Below, piece by piece: positions 1-7,544 of a stretch of DNA of 23,655 nucleotides. The notes beneath the pieces are model-generated. The model did not search any database, was not told the DNA's origin, and worked only from the letters and a program-made list of their open reading frames with translations. The stretch covers positions 1-23,655 of the forward strand of contig CAZGVV010000033.1 in NCBI GenBank assembly GCA_964529155.1, written 5' to 3'. The number at the start of each line of letters is the position of its first letter. Position 1 is the first letter of the stretch. A program made the position numbers and the translations under genes. The stretch is from CAZGVV01 sp964529155. GTDB taxonomy: Bacteria > Pseudomonadota > Alphaproteobacteria > Rickettsiales > SXRF01.

Positions 1-64
1 AAAGTGGTAATGCACGGGACTGCAAATCCTGTATTCGGGAGTTCGATTCTCCCCCCGGCCTCCA
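1..64 (+). tRNA. tRNA-Cys(GCA), 3' part; 5' end outside window
   Basis: The window opens inside the D arm of a tRNA. The anticodon loop reads CTGCAAA, giving anticodon GCA (cysteine). A T arm with GTTCGATTC follows, then the 3' acceptor strand, a U discriminator (typical of tRNA-Cys) at 61 and an encoded CCA at 62-64. Only about the first dozen bases are missing. queF starts 17 nt downstream, so the two may share a transcript. Confidence 0.93.
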
Positions 65-80
65 ATTTCCAGTATAATAT

Positions 81-524
81 ATGACCCTAAGCCAGCTCGG
101 CCATCAATCTGCTCTACCTGCATCGCCTGAAGAAGCGGTGCTTGAGGTGGTTCCTAACCCGCACCCGGATACGGCGTATTGCGTGCGGTTTACGTGCCCG
201 GAGTTTACCTCCATTTGCCCCATTACTGGTCAGCCGGACTTTGCGCAATTGGTGATTGACTATATTCCAGGGCCATCGCTGGTGGAAAGCAAGTCTCTGA
301 AGCTATTTTTAGGATCGTTCCGTAATCATGGCGCATTTCACGAAGATTGCACGGTTGCCATCGCCAAACGTCTATGTGAAGCGGCAAAACCACAGTGGCT
401 GAGGATTGCGGGCTATTGGTTCCCGCGTGGCGGTATTCCCATTGATGTATTCTACGCCACCGGCACGGCGCCTGAAGGGGTATGGATACCTGCGATCGAT
501 ATGCCGCTTTATCGCGGCAGGTAA
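81..524 (+). CDS. queF: NADPH-dependent 7-cyano-7-deazaguanine reductase (QueF), short type
   Basis: QueF reduces the nitrile of preQ0 to the amine of preQ1 with NADPH, a late cytoplasmic step in queuosine tRNA modification. The 147-residue length fits the short, single-domain class. Visible hallmarks are the nucleophilic Cys46 in SICPITGQPDF, Asp53 after it, and the QueF motif ESKSLKLF (about 69-76), followed by NHGAFHED (about 82-89). The only in-frame start nearby is ATG at 81; there is no clear Shine-Dalgarno. A TATAAT at 73-78 lies too close to the ATG to serve it and is probably chance. The gene may be read through from tRNA-Cys, which would link a tRNA gene with a tRNA-modification gene. 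Confidence 0.95.
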   Translation: MTLSQLGHQSALPASPEEAVLEVVPNPHPDTAYCVRFTCPEFTSICPITGQPDFAQLVIDYIPGPSLVESKSLKLFLGSFRNHGAFHEDCTVAIAKRLCEAAKPQWLRIAGYWFPRGGIPIDVFYATGTAPEGVWIPAIDMPLYRGR

Positions 525-636
525 GGCAGGTGGCGGGTTGCAGAGCTATGCGCTAAATGCATGGCTCCCATAGAATTTCTCTTATGCAATGCAAAAATAT
601 AAGGGCTATAGATGGGGCCAACCCACATGGCTCTTT

Positions 637-804
637 ATGAAAAACGCACTTAAATATCTCGTTCTGATCTCCCTGGTTCTGCAAACCGCTGCCTGCAGCC
701 AGACCTCGCTTTCATCGAACACGGTGAAGATGAACGACTACACCTATATTCCTAAGCAGACCCAATACACCGTGGTCTCCGAAATGGGCCTGGAAGCACT
801 TTAA
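637..804 (+). CDS. Small putative lipoprotein (55 aa)
   Basis: I do not recognise a family. From ATG 637 the protein begins MKN, followed by a hydrophobic stretch (YLVLISLVLQT) and then AAC, giving a plausible lipobox-like TAAC with Cys near residue 20. This suggests a lipoprotein precursor processed by signal peptidase II. The mature part is only about 35 residues, polar, with a tyrosine- and threonine-rich middle. An in-frame ATG at 589 would add 16 residues before the signal peptide, so 637 is preferred. The position -3 residue is Thr rather than the usual Leu, which lowers confidence. A terminator-like hairpin follows at 872-905. Confidence 0.5.
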   Translation: MKNALKYLVLISLVLQTAACSQTSLSSNTVKMNDYTYIPKQTQYTVVSEMGLEAL

Positions 805-871
805 GCGTGCGGGGCTTATTCTGAACTCGGTCCAGTGGTCATTTAGGCATTGATTATAATATTAAGGTCAA

Positions 872-905
872 CGTCACCGAAATATATTCGGTGTGACGCC
901 TTTTT
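872..905 (+). terminator. Rho-independent terminator (plus strand)
   Basis: CGTCAC and GTGACG arms, with inner CGAA/TTCG pairing around an AT loop and a 2-nt bulge, are followed by CC and five T (901-905). There is no T run on the other side, so it acts on the plus strand. It ends the lipoprotein transcript just before the convergent yajC stop at 904. Confidence 0.65.
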
Positions 906-1305
906 AATTATCGTTGGCGGTTTCCGCGTGGGGCGAGCCTTCGGGTAGGACTTCGCTGATGCTATCGCGGGCAACGCGAACACGAATGCCCTGGGCGATC
1001 TCTACCAGTACAATGTCTTTGCTTTCCAGTTTCGTTACGGTGCCGATAATGCCGCCGCCGGTGACCACGCGCGCACCTTTCTGCACGTTTTCCAGCATAA
1101 GCTTGTGGCTTTTATAACGTTTTTGCTGGGGACGAATCAGCAGAAAATAGAAAATCGCAAATAAAAACAATAAGAAAACGCCGGTATCTGACAGCATTTT
1201 CTGCGGGGAAAGCTCATAGGGTGCTTGCTCGCTATTGTCGACAATAAGCGTAGCATCGCTTTTGGGTGCGGGTGCAGTATCGGCGAATGCGTCGCTGAAA
1301 AGCAT
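904..1305 (-). CDS. yajC: Preprotein translocase accessory subunit YajC
   Basis: YajC is a small inner-membrane protein associated with SecDF and the SecYEG translocon. The 133-residue protein has a polar N-terminal stretch and one hydrophobic segment at about 42-58 (GVFLLFLFAIFYFLLI). Right after the membrane come the family signature RPQQKR and a cytoplasmic domain with VVTGGGIIGTV. The N-terminal segment before the membrane helix is somewhat longer than in E. coli YajC, as is common in alphaproteobacteria. The start ATG overlaps the rpmG stop as TAATG, so translation is probably coupled. secD and secF, often next to yajC, are not downstream; the next gene is convergent. Confidence 0.93.
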   Translation of the reverse strand: MLFSDAFADTAPAPKSDATLIVDNSEQAPYELSPQKMLSDTGVFLLFLFAIFYFLLIRPQQKRYKSHKLMLENVQKGARVVTGGGIIGTVTKLESKDIVLVEIAQGIRVRVARDSISEVLPEGSPHAETANDN

Positions 1306-1472
1306 TATTTTATTTTGCTTTCCGTGAATTCCACATGCTTACGCACTACAGGATCATACTTGCGAAATTTGAGTTTTTCCGTGTGCTTGCGTGGATTTTT
1401 CTGCGCCACATAAAAAAAGCCGGTATCAGCGGAGCTAAGCAGTTTAATGAGCACGATATTTTTCTTGGCCAT
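1305..1472 (-). CDS. rpmG: 50S ribosomal protein L33 (55 aa)
   Basis: The reverse strand translates to a 55-residue basic protein starting MAKKNIVLIKLLSSADTGFF and ending in VRKHVEFTESKIK, with KNPRKHTEKLKFRKYDP in between. This is the conserved L33 sequence of Gram-negative bacteria; the zinc-binding cysteines of the C+ form are absent. Length is typical. An AGGAA about 6 nt before the ATG is a usable ribosome binding site, and a strong promoter lies upstream (1503-1530). The stop shares one base with the yajC start. Confidence 0.95.
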   Translation of the reverse strand: MAKKNIVLIKLLSSADTGFFYVAQKNPRKHTEKLKFRKYDPVVRKHVEFTESKIK

Positions 1473-1502
1473 AGGTATTCCTAATCAAATGAAGGCGGCA
1501 AA

Positions 1503-1530
1503 CTTATAATCACTGGGCGGCGTATGTCAA
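1503..1530 (-). promoter_or_regulatory. Sigma70-type promoter of rpmG-yajC
   Basis: On the minus strand TTGACA (1530-1525) and TATAAG (1508-1503) are separated by 16 bp, upstream of the rpmG ATG at 1472. It is nearly consensus and well placed. It lies inside the longest possible 5' extension of galU, which argues against that extension. Confidence 0.75.
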
Positions 1531-1584
1531 GCAAAGACTCATGGCCCATTCCAGCAAAAGTACGTTCATTTCCTATGAAATCCT

Positions 1585-1613
1585 TTGACTTTAGGGGGGC
1601 GGGCCGCTTTATT
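1585..1613 (+). promoter_or_regulatory. Candidate promoter of galU-ugd
   Basis: TTGACT (1585-1590), 17 bp, TTTATT (1608-1613). Only 9 nt separate the -10 box from ATG 1623, so the mRNA would start about 2-3 nt before the start codon and be essentially leaderless. No Shine-Dalgarno is visible there, which is consistent. Confidence 0.5.
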
Positions 1614-1622
1614 CCGCGGGTT

Positions 1623-2516
1623 ATGAAGCCAAAAACACTACAGAAAATCCGTAAAGTCGTATTCCCGGTTGGTGGGCTTGGCACGCGCTTTTTGCCTGCC
1701 ACCAAGGCATTGCCTAAGGAAATGCTGCCGGTGGTAGACAAACCCATTATCCAATATGCCTTTGAAGAGGCCTGTGCCGCCGGGATTGAGCAGTTCATTT
1801 TTATTACCGGGCGGAATAAAAACGCTATTAGCAACCATTTTGATCATTCCTTTGAACTGCAAAATCTGTTGTCTCAGCAGAAAAAAGACCAGGCGTTGGA
1901 ACTGACGCGCGGCTGGCTGCCGCCTGCGGGCAGCATCATGTTCGCCCGCCAGCAGGAAGCGCTGGGCTTGGGCCATGCTATTTGGTGCGCCCGTCACATG
2001 ATTGGGGATGAGCCGTTTGCTGTTATCCTGGCTGATGACATGGTATTGGCGGGCAAGCCTTGCCTGGCCCAGATGGTAGATGCCTATAGCAAAATCGGTG
2101 GTAATATGCTGGCGGTGACAGAAATCCCGCGCGAAAAAACTAACCAATACGGTATTGTTGACATAGAGCCTGGGCAAGCAGATGCTGAATTGGTGCGGGC
2201 ACGGGCACTGGTGGAAAAGCCTGCTCCCGATGTGGCTCCGAGTACACTTTCAATTATTGGCCGGTATATTTTGCAGCCGGAAGTGTTTGATCTATTAGCT
2301 CACCAAAAAGCCGGTGCCGGTGGTGAAATTCAGCTTACTGATGCAATCAATGCATTGATTCCCACTCAAGATGTGTATGGGTTCCGTTATCAGGGCGAAC
2401 GGTTTGATTGTGGTGGATTGTCGGGATATGTTGAAGCAAATGTAGCGTGGGCACTTCAGCGGCCGGAAGTGGCCAAATCATTGCGTCCACGCTTGGCGGC
2501 TATAATTAAGGAGTAA
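1623..2516 (+). CDS. galU: UTP--glucose-1-phosphate uridylyltransferase
   Basis: Makes UDP-glucose from UTP and glucose-1-phosphate in the cytoplasm. The nucleotide-binding signature GGLGTRFLPATKALPKEM sits at about residues 17-34, followed by LPVVDKPIIQYA; later family landmarks include GLGHAI and VEKP. From ATG 1623 the protein has 297 residues, the usual GalU size. The open frame runs upstream to 1524, but that 33-residue extension overlaps the rpmG promoter and has no family match, so 1623 is chosen. ugd starts 3 nt after the stop, so GalU feeds its product directly to the next enzyme, probably for surface polysaccharide precursors. Confidence 0.95.
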   Translation: MKPKTLQKIRKVVFPVGGLGTRFLPATKALPKEMLPVVDKPIIQYAFEEACAAGIEQFIFITGRNKNAISNHFDHSFELQNLLSQQKKDQALELTRGWLPPAGSIMFARQQEALGLGHAIWCARHMIGDEPFAVILADDMVLAGKPCLAQMVDAYSKIGGNMLAVTEIPREKTNQYGIVDIEPGQADAELVRARALVEKPAPDVAPSTLSIIGRYILQPEVFDLLAHQKAGAGGEIQLTDAINALIPTQDVYGFRYQGERFDCGGLSGYVEANVAWALQRPEVAKSLRPRLAAIIKE

Positions 2517-2519
2517 GAA

Positions 2520-3878
2520 ATGCAAATTGCCATGATTGGCGCCGGCTATGTCGGTTTAGTGACCGGAGCCTGCTTCGCAGATTTAGGATATGATGTCACA
2601 TGTGTGGAGTCAGACGCGCGCAAACTTGCTATGCTGGAACGGGGCGAATCGCCTATTTATGAGCCCGGGTTGGATGAGATGCTGGAACGCAACATCCGCG
2701 CCGGTCGGTTACATTTTAGCGGTGACATGGCGGCAGGCGCCGGTAGTGCTGATATTGTATTCCTTGCCGTTGGCACTCCCGGAAGCCCGGAAGACGGCTT
2801 GCCCGATTTAACCCAGCTTAAAACTGCCGCCTCGCGCGTGGCGCGCGTGGTGAAAGACGGTGCGTTGGTGGTAATTAAATCCACCGTTCCCAGTGGCACT
2901 ACGCGGTGGCTGGCCGAAGAATTAGCCCGGTTCCGGCCCGATAGCGAAATTGAAGCGGCGTCAAATCCAGAATTTTTGCGCCAAGGCACGGCGATTAAAG
3001 ATTTCATGCAGCCAGACCGGGTGGTAGCAGGCGTTGCCAGCTCGCGTGCAAAAGCAGTGCTTACACGGCTTTACGCGCCTATTTGTGATACCGGCGCGCC
3101 GCTGCTGTTCACTACCTATGAAAGTTCTGAATTAATCAAATATGCCTCTAATACATTACTCGCCGCGAAAATTGCATTCATCAACGAGATGGCGGATGTA
3201 TGCGAAAAAGTAGGTGCCAATGTGCGCGAGGTAGCGCGCGGTGTAGGGTTGGATAAACGCCTTGGGCCGCAATTTTTGCAGCCTGGACCAGGATTTGGAG
3301 GATCGTGCTTCCCCAAGGATACGCTGGCGTTACTTGGCGCGGCACGCCAGGTAAAAGTGGCAACGCCGCTTATTCAAGCCGTGGTGGAGAGCAATGAATC
3401 GCATAAGCGCCATATGCTCGATAAGATTTTGGCAGCATGCGGTGGGGATGTGGCAGGGAAGACCCTTGCCGTGCTTGGCCTCACCTTTAAGGCCGGTACT
3501 GATGATATGCGCGAGAGCGTGAGTATGCTGATCGTGCCGGCTTTGCTGGACCGTGGTGCAAAGATCCGTGTTTATGACCCGCAAGGCATGCAAGTCGCGC
3601 GTCAGCTATTTTCCGAAAGCATGATTGCATGGTGTGAAGATGCCTATGACGCGCTGAATAGCGCGGATGCAGGTGTGATTCTCACGGAATGGAATGAATT
3701 TAAAACACTGAGCCTTCCACGGGTAAAAGAACTGCTGCGCCAACCTATCTTGATTGATTGCCGCAATCTCTATAAGCGCCGCGATATGATTGCTGCGGGA
3801 CTGCGCTATATTTCTGTTGGGCGCGCCGAGGCATCGTTGGAGCGCGGTGATGTGCGGGATATGGTTCCGGCGGATTAA
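2520..3878 (+). CDS. ugd: UDP-glucose 6-dehydrogenase
   Basis: Oxidises UDP-glucose to UDP-glucuronate with two NAD+, giving a building block for exopolysaccharide or modified lipid A. The 452-residue protein starts with the Rossmann motif IGAGYVGL (about 6-13). It carries the catalytic lysine in ELIKYASN (Lys207) and the catalytic cysteine in GFGGSCFPKDT (Cys263), and has the C-terminal UDP-binding domain. AAGGAG lies 6-7 nt before the ATG, inside the end of galU. The 3' end overlaps the convergent PAS gene by 4 nt. Confidence 0.96.
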   Translation: MQIAMIGAGYVGLVTGACFADLGYDVTCVESDARKLAMLERGESPIYEPGLDEMLERNIRAGRLHFSGDMAAGAGSADIVFLAVGTPGSPEDGLPDLTQLKTAASRVARVVKDGALVVIKSTVPSGTTRWLAEELARFRPDSEIEAASNPEFLRQGTAIKDFMQPDRVVAGVASSRAKAVLTRLYAPICDTGAPLLFTTYESSELIKYASNTLLAAKIAFINEMADVCEKVGANVREVARGVGLDKRLGPQFLQPGPGFGGSCFPKDTLALLGAARQVKVATPLIQAVVESNESHKRHMLDKILAACGGDVAGKTLAVLGLTFKAGTDDMRESVSMLIVPALLDRGAKIRVYDPQGMQVARQLFSESMIAWCEDAYDALNSADAGVILTEWNEFKTLSLPRVKELLRQPILIDCRNLYKRRDMIAAGLRYISVGRAEASLERGDVRDMVPAD

Positions 3879-4375
3879 CTATTCGTGTTGCCGTCTTTAG
3901 GCAAAACCCTGTAGCGCATGCCACCCAAGAGAGCCGTCACATTTTCAGCATTGCCAAGCGGCAGAATGCATTGCCGGTATCGTACGGTATCGCCCTTGCT
4001 GTTGATGAACTCACCTTCTTCGATGAGCGGTTTGCGGGTTTCCAGCACTTGCATGTAATTGCTCATGTGCTCGGTAAACCCTGCGGGAACGGCGCTGATG
4101 CGGTCGGCTTTTTCACGAGCGGAGAAATCGCTTTGAAATGCGTCATGCAGCCGTACGCCGACATAGCGGTAATTATAATTGTCTATTGTTTTGGTATTGA
4201 GTTGGGCCACAAAACAATGGTCCCATAAATCGGCCAGATCATCCGGCTCGATGTCTTTTTCTGAGGGCATAGCCCGGGCACCACGGAGGCGTTCCCAGTA
4301 CGAAACAAGGCGTACAGTAAGCCTTCGCTCGACCAGTGTTTCCGCAACGGGCGCTTGTACATTATACGGTGGCAT
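3875..4375 (-). CDS. PAS-domain protein (PAS_5-like), 166 aa
   Basis: Small cytoplasmic protein made of little more than one PAS-like fold. It matches the pattern of alphaproteobacterial PAS_5 proteins: an N-terminal helix with YWERLRGARAMPSEKDIEP, then DLWDHCFVAQL, the YRYVG strand, and a C-terminal strand pair with YRQCILPLG and LLGGMRYRV. No output domain is attached, so the signalling partner is unknown. It is convergent with ugd with a 4-nt overlap. Function is inferred from fold only; ligand unknown. Confidence 0.75.
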   Translation of the reverse strand: MPPYNVQAPVAETLVERRLTVRLVSYWERLRGARAMPSEKDIEPDDLADLWDHCFVAQLNTKTIDNYNYRYVGVRLHDAFQSDFSAREKADRISAVPAGFTEHMSNYMQVLETRKPLIEEGEFINSKGDTVRYRQCILPLGNAENVTALLGGMRYRVLPKDGNTNS

Positions 4376-4511
4376 ATGAATTAAGTATAAAGAAAGGGGG
4401 TTAAGGTGCGGTTAAATATATAACGAATGTTAAGTAATGCGACATTTTTTGTGCGGGCAAAAAAGCGCGTATAAATATGAAAAACAATGATTTTTTGTAA
4501 TGATAAAACCA

Positions 4512-4539
4512 TTGACGTAAAACGCCATTCGATTATTCC
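4512..4539 (+). promoter_or_regulatory. Weak promoter candidate before the 4548 gene
   Basis: TTGACG (4512-4517), 16 bp, TATTCC (4534-4539), with ATG at 4548 only 8 nt further on. The -10 box is poor. If real, the transcript would be leaderless. The surrounding 4376-4547 intergenic stretch is AT-rich. Confidence 0.3.
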
Positions 4540-4547
4540 TTAAGCAA

Positions 4548-5318
4548 ATGATCAAAAATGCATGGTTTTTTAGGTATCAGGCGCGGGTGTGCACAGCACT
4601 ATTTCCCGTATTTGTAATGGGAATGATCGCCCGCCTTACGCCCGCTTATGCCGGTATTGCCGGCATCGGCACCGCGAAGGTGAATAAGGACGTCTTTACG
4701 GTAACGTTACGCTCATCCTATACCGCCGACGAAGAGCAGCCTGGTCTACATGACCGCATCCGCATGCGCCTCATGACCGATTACGGATTTACCGATGATT
4801 ATGCGTTTGGCCTCTACATCCAGGGTGACAAGCGCCAGGACGATGACATGGAGCTGGACGCCCTTATCATGGAGCACCGCATTGAGTTAACCGATGCCTC
4901 CACGCATGGCTATTACAGCGGCTTTCGTTTGCGCTATACCTATAAGGACGGCGACAAAAAACCCGACAACGCGCATATCCGCCTGATTCTCGGTGCGCCG
5001 TATGAGAAATGGGATTTCCGCATCAACCAGATCATCGCCCATGATGTGGGTGAGGGCAGTGTGGGCGGTATCGGGCTGGATACACGCCTGCAAACCACCT
5101 ATGGCTACTATCCGCGCCACCGCGCTGGCATAGAAAGCTTCAGCGACTTCGGCAAAATGACCCGCCAAGCCGGCTACGACCGCCAGTACCACACCATCGG
5201 CCCCGTCTTTACCGGCGCCCTGGCAGACGACCTAACCTACGAAATCGGCTACCGCATGGGCGTGAGTGAAGCGGCGGCGGATCATACGTTTAAGGTGTTT
5301 TTTGTGAAGGCGTTGTGA
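4548..5318 (+). CDS. Putative outer-membrane beta-barrel protein (256 aa)
   Basis: Exported protein of unknown specific role. A basic N-terminus (MIKNAWFFRYQAR) is followed by a hydrophobic core and a likely signal-peptidase cut after PAYA (about residue 35). The mature part has many alternating strands, turns rich in Asp/Gly, and aromatic residues typical of an outer-membrane barrel: YGFTDDYAFGLYIQG, GYYSGFRLRYTY, YEIGYRMGVS, and a final strand ending FKVFFVKAL. The last residue is Leu rather than the classical Phe. The only evidence is composition and strand pattern; no family name can be given. Confidence 0.55.
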   Translation: MIKNAWFFRYQARVCTALFPVFVMGMIARLTPAYAGIAGIGTAKVNKDVFTVTLRSSYTADEEQPGLHDRIRMRLMTDYGFTDDYAFGLYIQGDKRQDDDMELDALIMEHRIELTDASTHGYYSGFRLRYTYKDGDKKPDNAHIRLILGAPYEKWDFRINQIIAHDVGEGSVGGIGLDTRLQTTYGYYPRHRAGIESFSDFGKMTRQAGYDRQYHTIGPVFTGALADDLTYEIGYRMGVSEAAADHTFKVFFVKAL

Positions 5319-5483
5319 GTGGGAATAAGGGTTGCAACGCTTTTTGCATGTTAAATTATAAGATTGCATGCTTGGGTTGGGAAAGTGGCAACAGAAGGCC
5401 TTTATAAAAATTAAAATTATCTTATTGTTAATATGGCTGTGGTATGAATTTGGTTTAATTCTTCATCCGTAGATTATTAATTT

Positions 5484-6605
5484 ATGCCGATAGAATTTGT
5501 AGATAAACAAAAAATATATAAGCGCGGTTCTAATGAACCTGGCATATTTAATTATATTAAAGGCAAAGAAGGATTGTGGTATGTTAAGTCAGGTGAACTA
5601 GATAATGGTGTAACTAATAAAACATTAGAACCTAAGAATCAATATTACAAAAGATTGAATGAAGATGAACCAAATTATTTGCATTATAAAAATATTGGCG
5701 CAATTGTAGAGGCCTACGCTTCTAAGCTTTATAATGAATTAACCCCGCATTCTGATGAAAAGCTAAGTATTGAAATTATATCTGGAAAAACAAAAGAAGG
5801 CGCTCCTGAACTGCAGATTGCCTCAAAGCTTATTCCCACTTATCGGGGTATTGAAGAAATTATTGCGAGTGGAAAAAAAATAACTTTAAACGATAATACG
5901 CATAAAGCAGAAATTGATGGGAAATCAATTAAAGGCATTAATCGCAATTTTATTCTGCGATATTTGCTGGGAGATTTTGATGTTGCTAACATGCAAAATA
6001 TTGGTCTTGTAGAGAAGGAAGACCACTTCGAGGGCCAATCGATAGATTTTGGGAAGGCGTTTCTAAATCCTGCTACTGCACTTGTGCATAGCACAATGAG
6101 TCAGCAGCATTTAGATTTTATGTCTGTTGTAACCAATCCTGCTGCACCTAGCTGGATATTTCTATTTACTAATCTAATGGAGACTGATTCTAAAAGCTTA
6201 AATAAAATTATAAACAATTTCAAAAACAATGCTTCTGAAGGTCAGAATCGCATTCAGCCAGGTATTATTCCGCCTATTCCTGAAGAAGCAATTTATCCCT
6301 TACCAGAGTCAATTGGAAGTGCTCAGGAAGTGACTGAAACGCTAAAACATATTTCATCAATTGACGTTGATAAACTCAAGATAATCGCAAAAGAATACGA
6401 AGAGTTTATTGTGAAGTATATTACAAAAAATAATCTTCCTGTTGAATATCAGGAAGGAACTATTATTAATACAATTATTGACCGGATTGCTTTAATACGA
6501 AGCTCTATATTAGAAAAAGATAATTCACAGAGCGAATTTCCAAGTGCTGTGATAACAGCAAGTAGAGTTCCGACTCCGCCCCAAAATAGGGGTTCCCAAT
6601 TATAA
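5484..6605 (+). CDS. AT-rich orphan gene, kinase-fold-like protein (373 aa)
   Basis: I recognise no named family, but the protein shows kinase-like landmarks in the right order. These are a strand with a lysine (LWYVKSG, Lys35), a helix glutamate (IVEAYASKLY, Glu76), a catalytic-loop-like LLGDFDVANMQNIG (161-174, with Asp164/Asp166 and Asn169/Asn172), and a metal-binding-like IDFGKAF (187-193). This spacing resembles atypical kinases of the HipA/PI-kinase-like type found among bacterial effectors. The C-terminal third (about 250-373) is variable, Pro-rich and then helical. There is no signal peptide. The gene is much richer in A/T than its neighbours and stands alone, suggesting transfer. Kinase activity is inference; an inactive pseudokinase is also possible. 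Confidence 0.6.
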   Translation: MPIEFVDKQKIYKRGSNEPGIFNYIKGKEGLWYVKSGELDNGVTNKTLEPKNQYYKRLNEDEPNYLHYKNIGAIVEAYASKLYNELTPHSDEKLSIEIISGKTKEGAPELQIASKLIPTYRGIEEIIASGKKITLNDNTHKAEIDGKSIKGINRNFILRYLLGDFDVANMQNIGLVEKEDHFEGQSIDFGKAFLNPATALVHSTMSQQHLDFMSVVTNPAAPSWIFLFTNLMETDSKSLNKIINNFKNNASEGQNRIQPGIIPPIPEEAIYPLPESIGSAQEVTETLKHISSIDVDKLKIIAKEYEEFIVKYITKNNLPVEYQEGTIINTIIDRIALIRSSILEKDNSQSEFPSAVITASRVPTPPQNRGSQL

Positions 6606-6777
6606 CATTTAGGGGCTGAACCAGGAGGTTATAGCGCGACGAAGAATAAGCGCACCAGTCAAATATACTGTTAGCAAACTTCGTCTCTGGCCGCATTTCA
6701 TTTGCAGGTCATTTTGTAGGGTGATGACTTGCCAATTTTGCCAGCACATTGAAAAATATATAATAATAAAATGAAAA

Positions 6778-6853
6778 TGGTGGAGCCATGGGGAGTCGAA
6801 CCCCAGACCTCTACAATGCCATTGTAGCGCTCTACCAACTGAGCTATGGCCCC
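6778..6853 (-). tRNA. tRNA-Ala(GGC)
   Basis: Reading the minus strand: acceptor GGGGCCA pairs with TGGCTCC (one G-U), the D arm is GCTCAGTTGGTAGAGC, the anticodon arm is CTACA-ATGGCAT-TGTAG (anticodon GGC), and the T arm contains GGTTCGACTCC. Discriminator A is followed by encoded CCA (6780-6778) and TTTT. Length is 76 nt. Confidence 0.97.
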
Positions 6854-6888
6854 ATGCCGAAAACGGCGTCCGCTGGCGCGGGAGGGTA

Positions 6889-6916
6889 GCTATAGCGGAT
6901 TTCGTGGGGCTGTCAA
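6889..6916 (-). promoter_or_regulatory. Promoter of tRNA-Ala
   Basis: Minus strand TTGACA (6916-6911), 16 bp, TATAGC (6894-6889), about 35 nt before the tRNA 5' end at 6853. Consensus -35 and good spacing. Confidence 0.7.
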
Positions 6917-6971
6917 CTGCTAGCGCGAAAAAGCATGCTTGCCGGTTAGCTGCGCGAATTAGAGGCGCTGT

Positions 6972-7544
6972 TTATGCGAGTCCCTCCCAGGGTTTAGTCA
7001 GGGAATGCTTCAGTCCAAATAAATCCAACGTGCGGCCCACCGTGTGGTTTACCACGTCTTCCAAGCTGGTGGGACGGGTGTAAAACGCCGGGACGGGTGG
7101 GGCGATGATGCCGCCCATTTCGGTGACATATTGCATATTGCGGATATGCGAGGCGGAGAGCGGGGTTTCGCGGACCAGTAAGACCACCCGGCGGCGTTCT
7201 TTCAAGCAGACATCGGCGGCGCGGGTGAGCAAATTGCCGGTGGTGCCAAGCGCAATTTCACCTAAGGAGCGCATGGAGCAGGGGGCGATAATCATGCCCA
7301 TGGTCTGAAACGACCCGCTGGAGATAGAGGCCGAAAGGTCGCCGGTAGGGTGGGCGATATCGGCCAGTTTTTCTACGTCTTTGACCTTATAATCTGTCTC
7401 ATAGGCAATCGCCACGGCGCCCATTTTGCTGATGACGACGTGGGTTTCAATGTCCGTCTCGCGCAGGACTTCCAGCAACTTAATGCCATAAATCGCCCCT
7501 GACGCGCCGGAAATGCCGATGATGAGGCGTTGTTTTTGGGTCAT
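6972..7544 (-). CDS. ubiX: Flavin prenyltransferase UbiX
   Basis: UbiX prenylates FMN to make prenylated-FMN, the cofactor of the UbiD decarboxylase in ubiquinone synthesis. The 190-residue protein has the N-terminal FMN-binding IGISGASGAIYG (about 9-20), the APCSMRSLGEIA segment, and LVRETPLSASHIRNM (about 123-137), all family hallmarks. Its ATG overlaps the hemB stop (ATGA), so it is the second gene of a hemB-ubiX operon. An old label for this family is 3-octaprenyl-4-hydroxybenzoate carboxy-lyase; prenyltransferase is the correct activity. Confidence 0.95.
   Translation of the reverse strand: MTQKQRLIIGISGASGAIYGIKLLEVLRETDIETHVVISKMGAVAIAYETDYKVKDVEKLADIAHPTGDLSASISSGSFQTMGMIIAPCSMRSLGEIALGTTGNLLTRAADVCLKERRRVVLLVRETPLSASHIRNMQYVTEMGGIIAPPVPAFYTRPTSLEDVVNHTVGRTLDLFGLKHSLTKPWEGLA

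Noticed and set aside
73..78. TATAAT just before queF
   Set aside because: It would start transcription inside the gene, and no other start codon is near; probably chance.
1524..1622. N-terminal extension of galU
   Set aside because: Overlaps the rpmG promoter and has no family match; the GalU motif starts properly from 1623.
1638..2177. Minus-strand frame of 179 codons
   Set aside because: Antisense to galU, no family features.
6638..6685. GACGAAG/CTTCGTC inverted repeat after the kinase-like gene
   Set aside because: Arms are 34 nt apart with no other support; likely chance.
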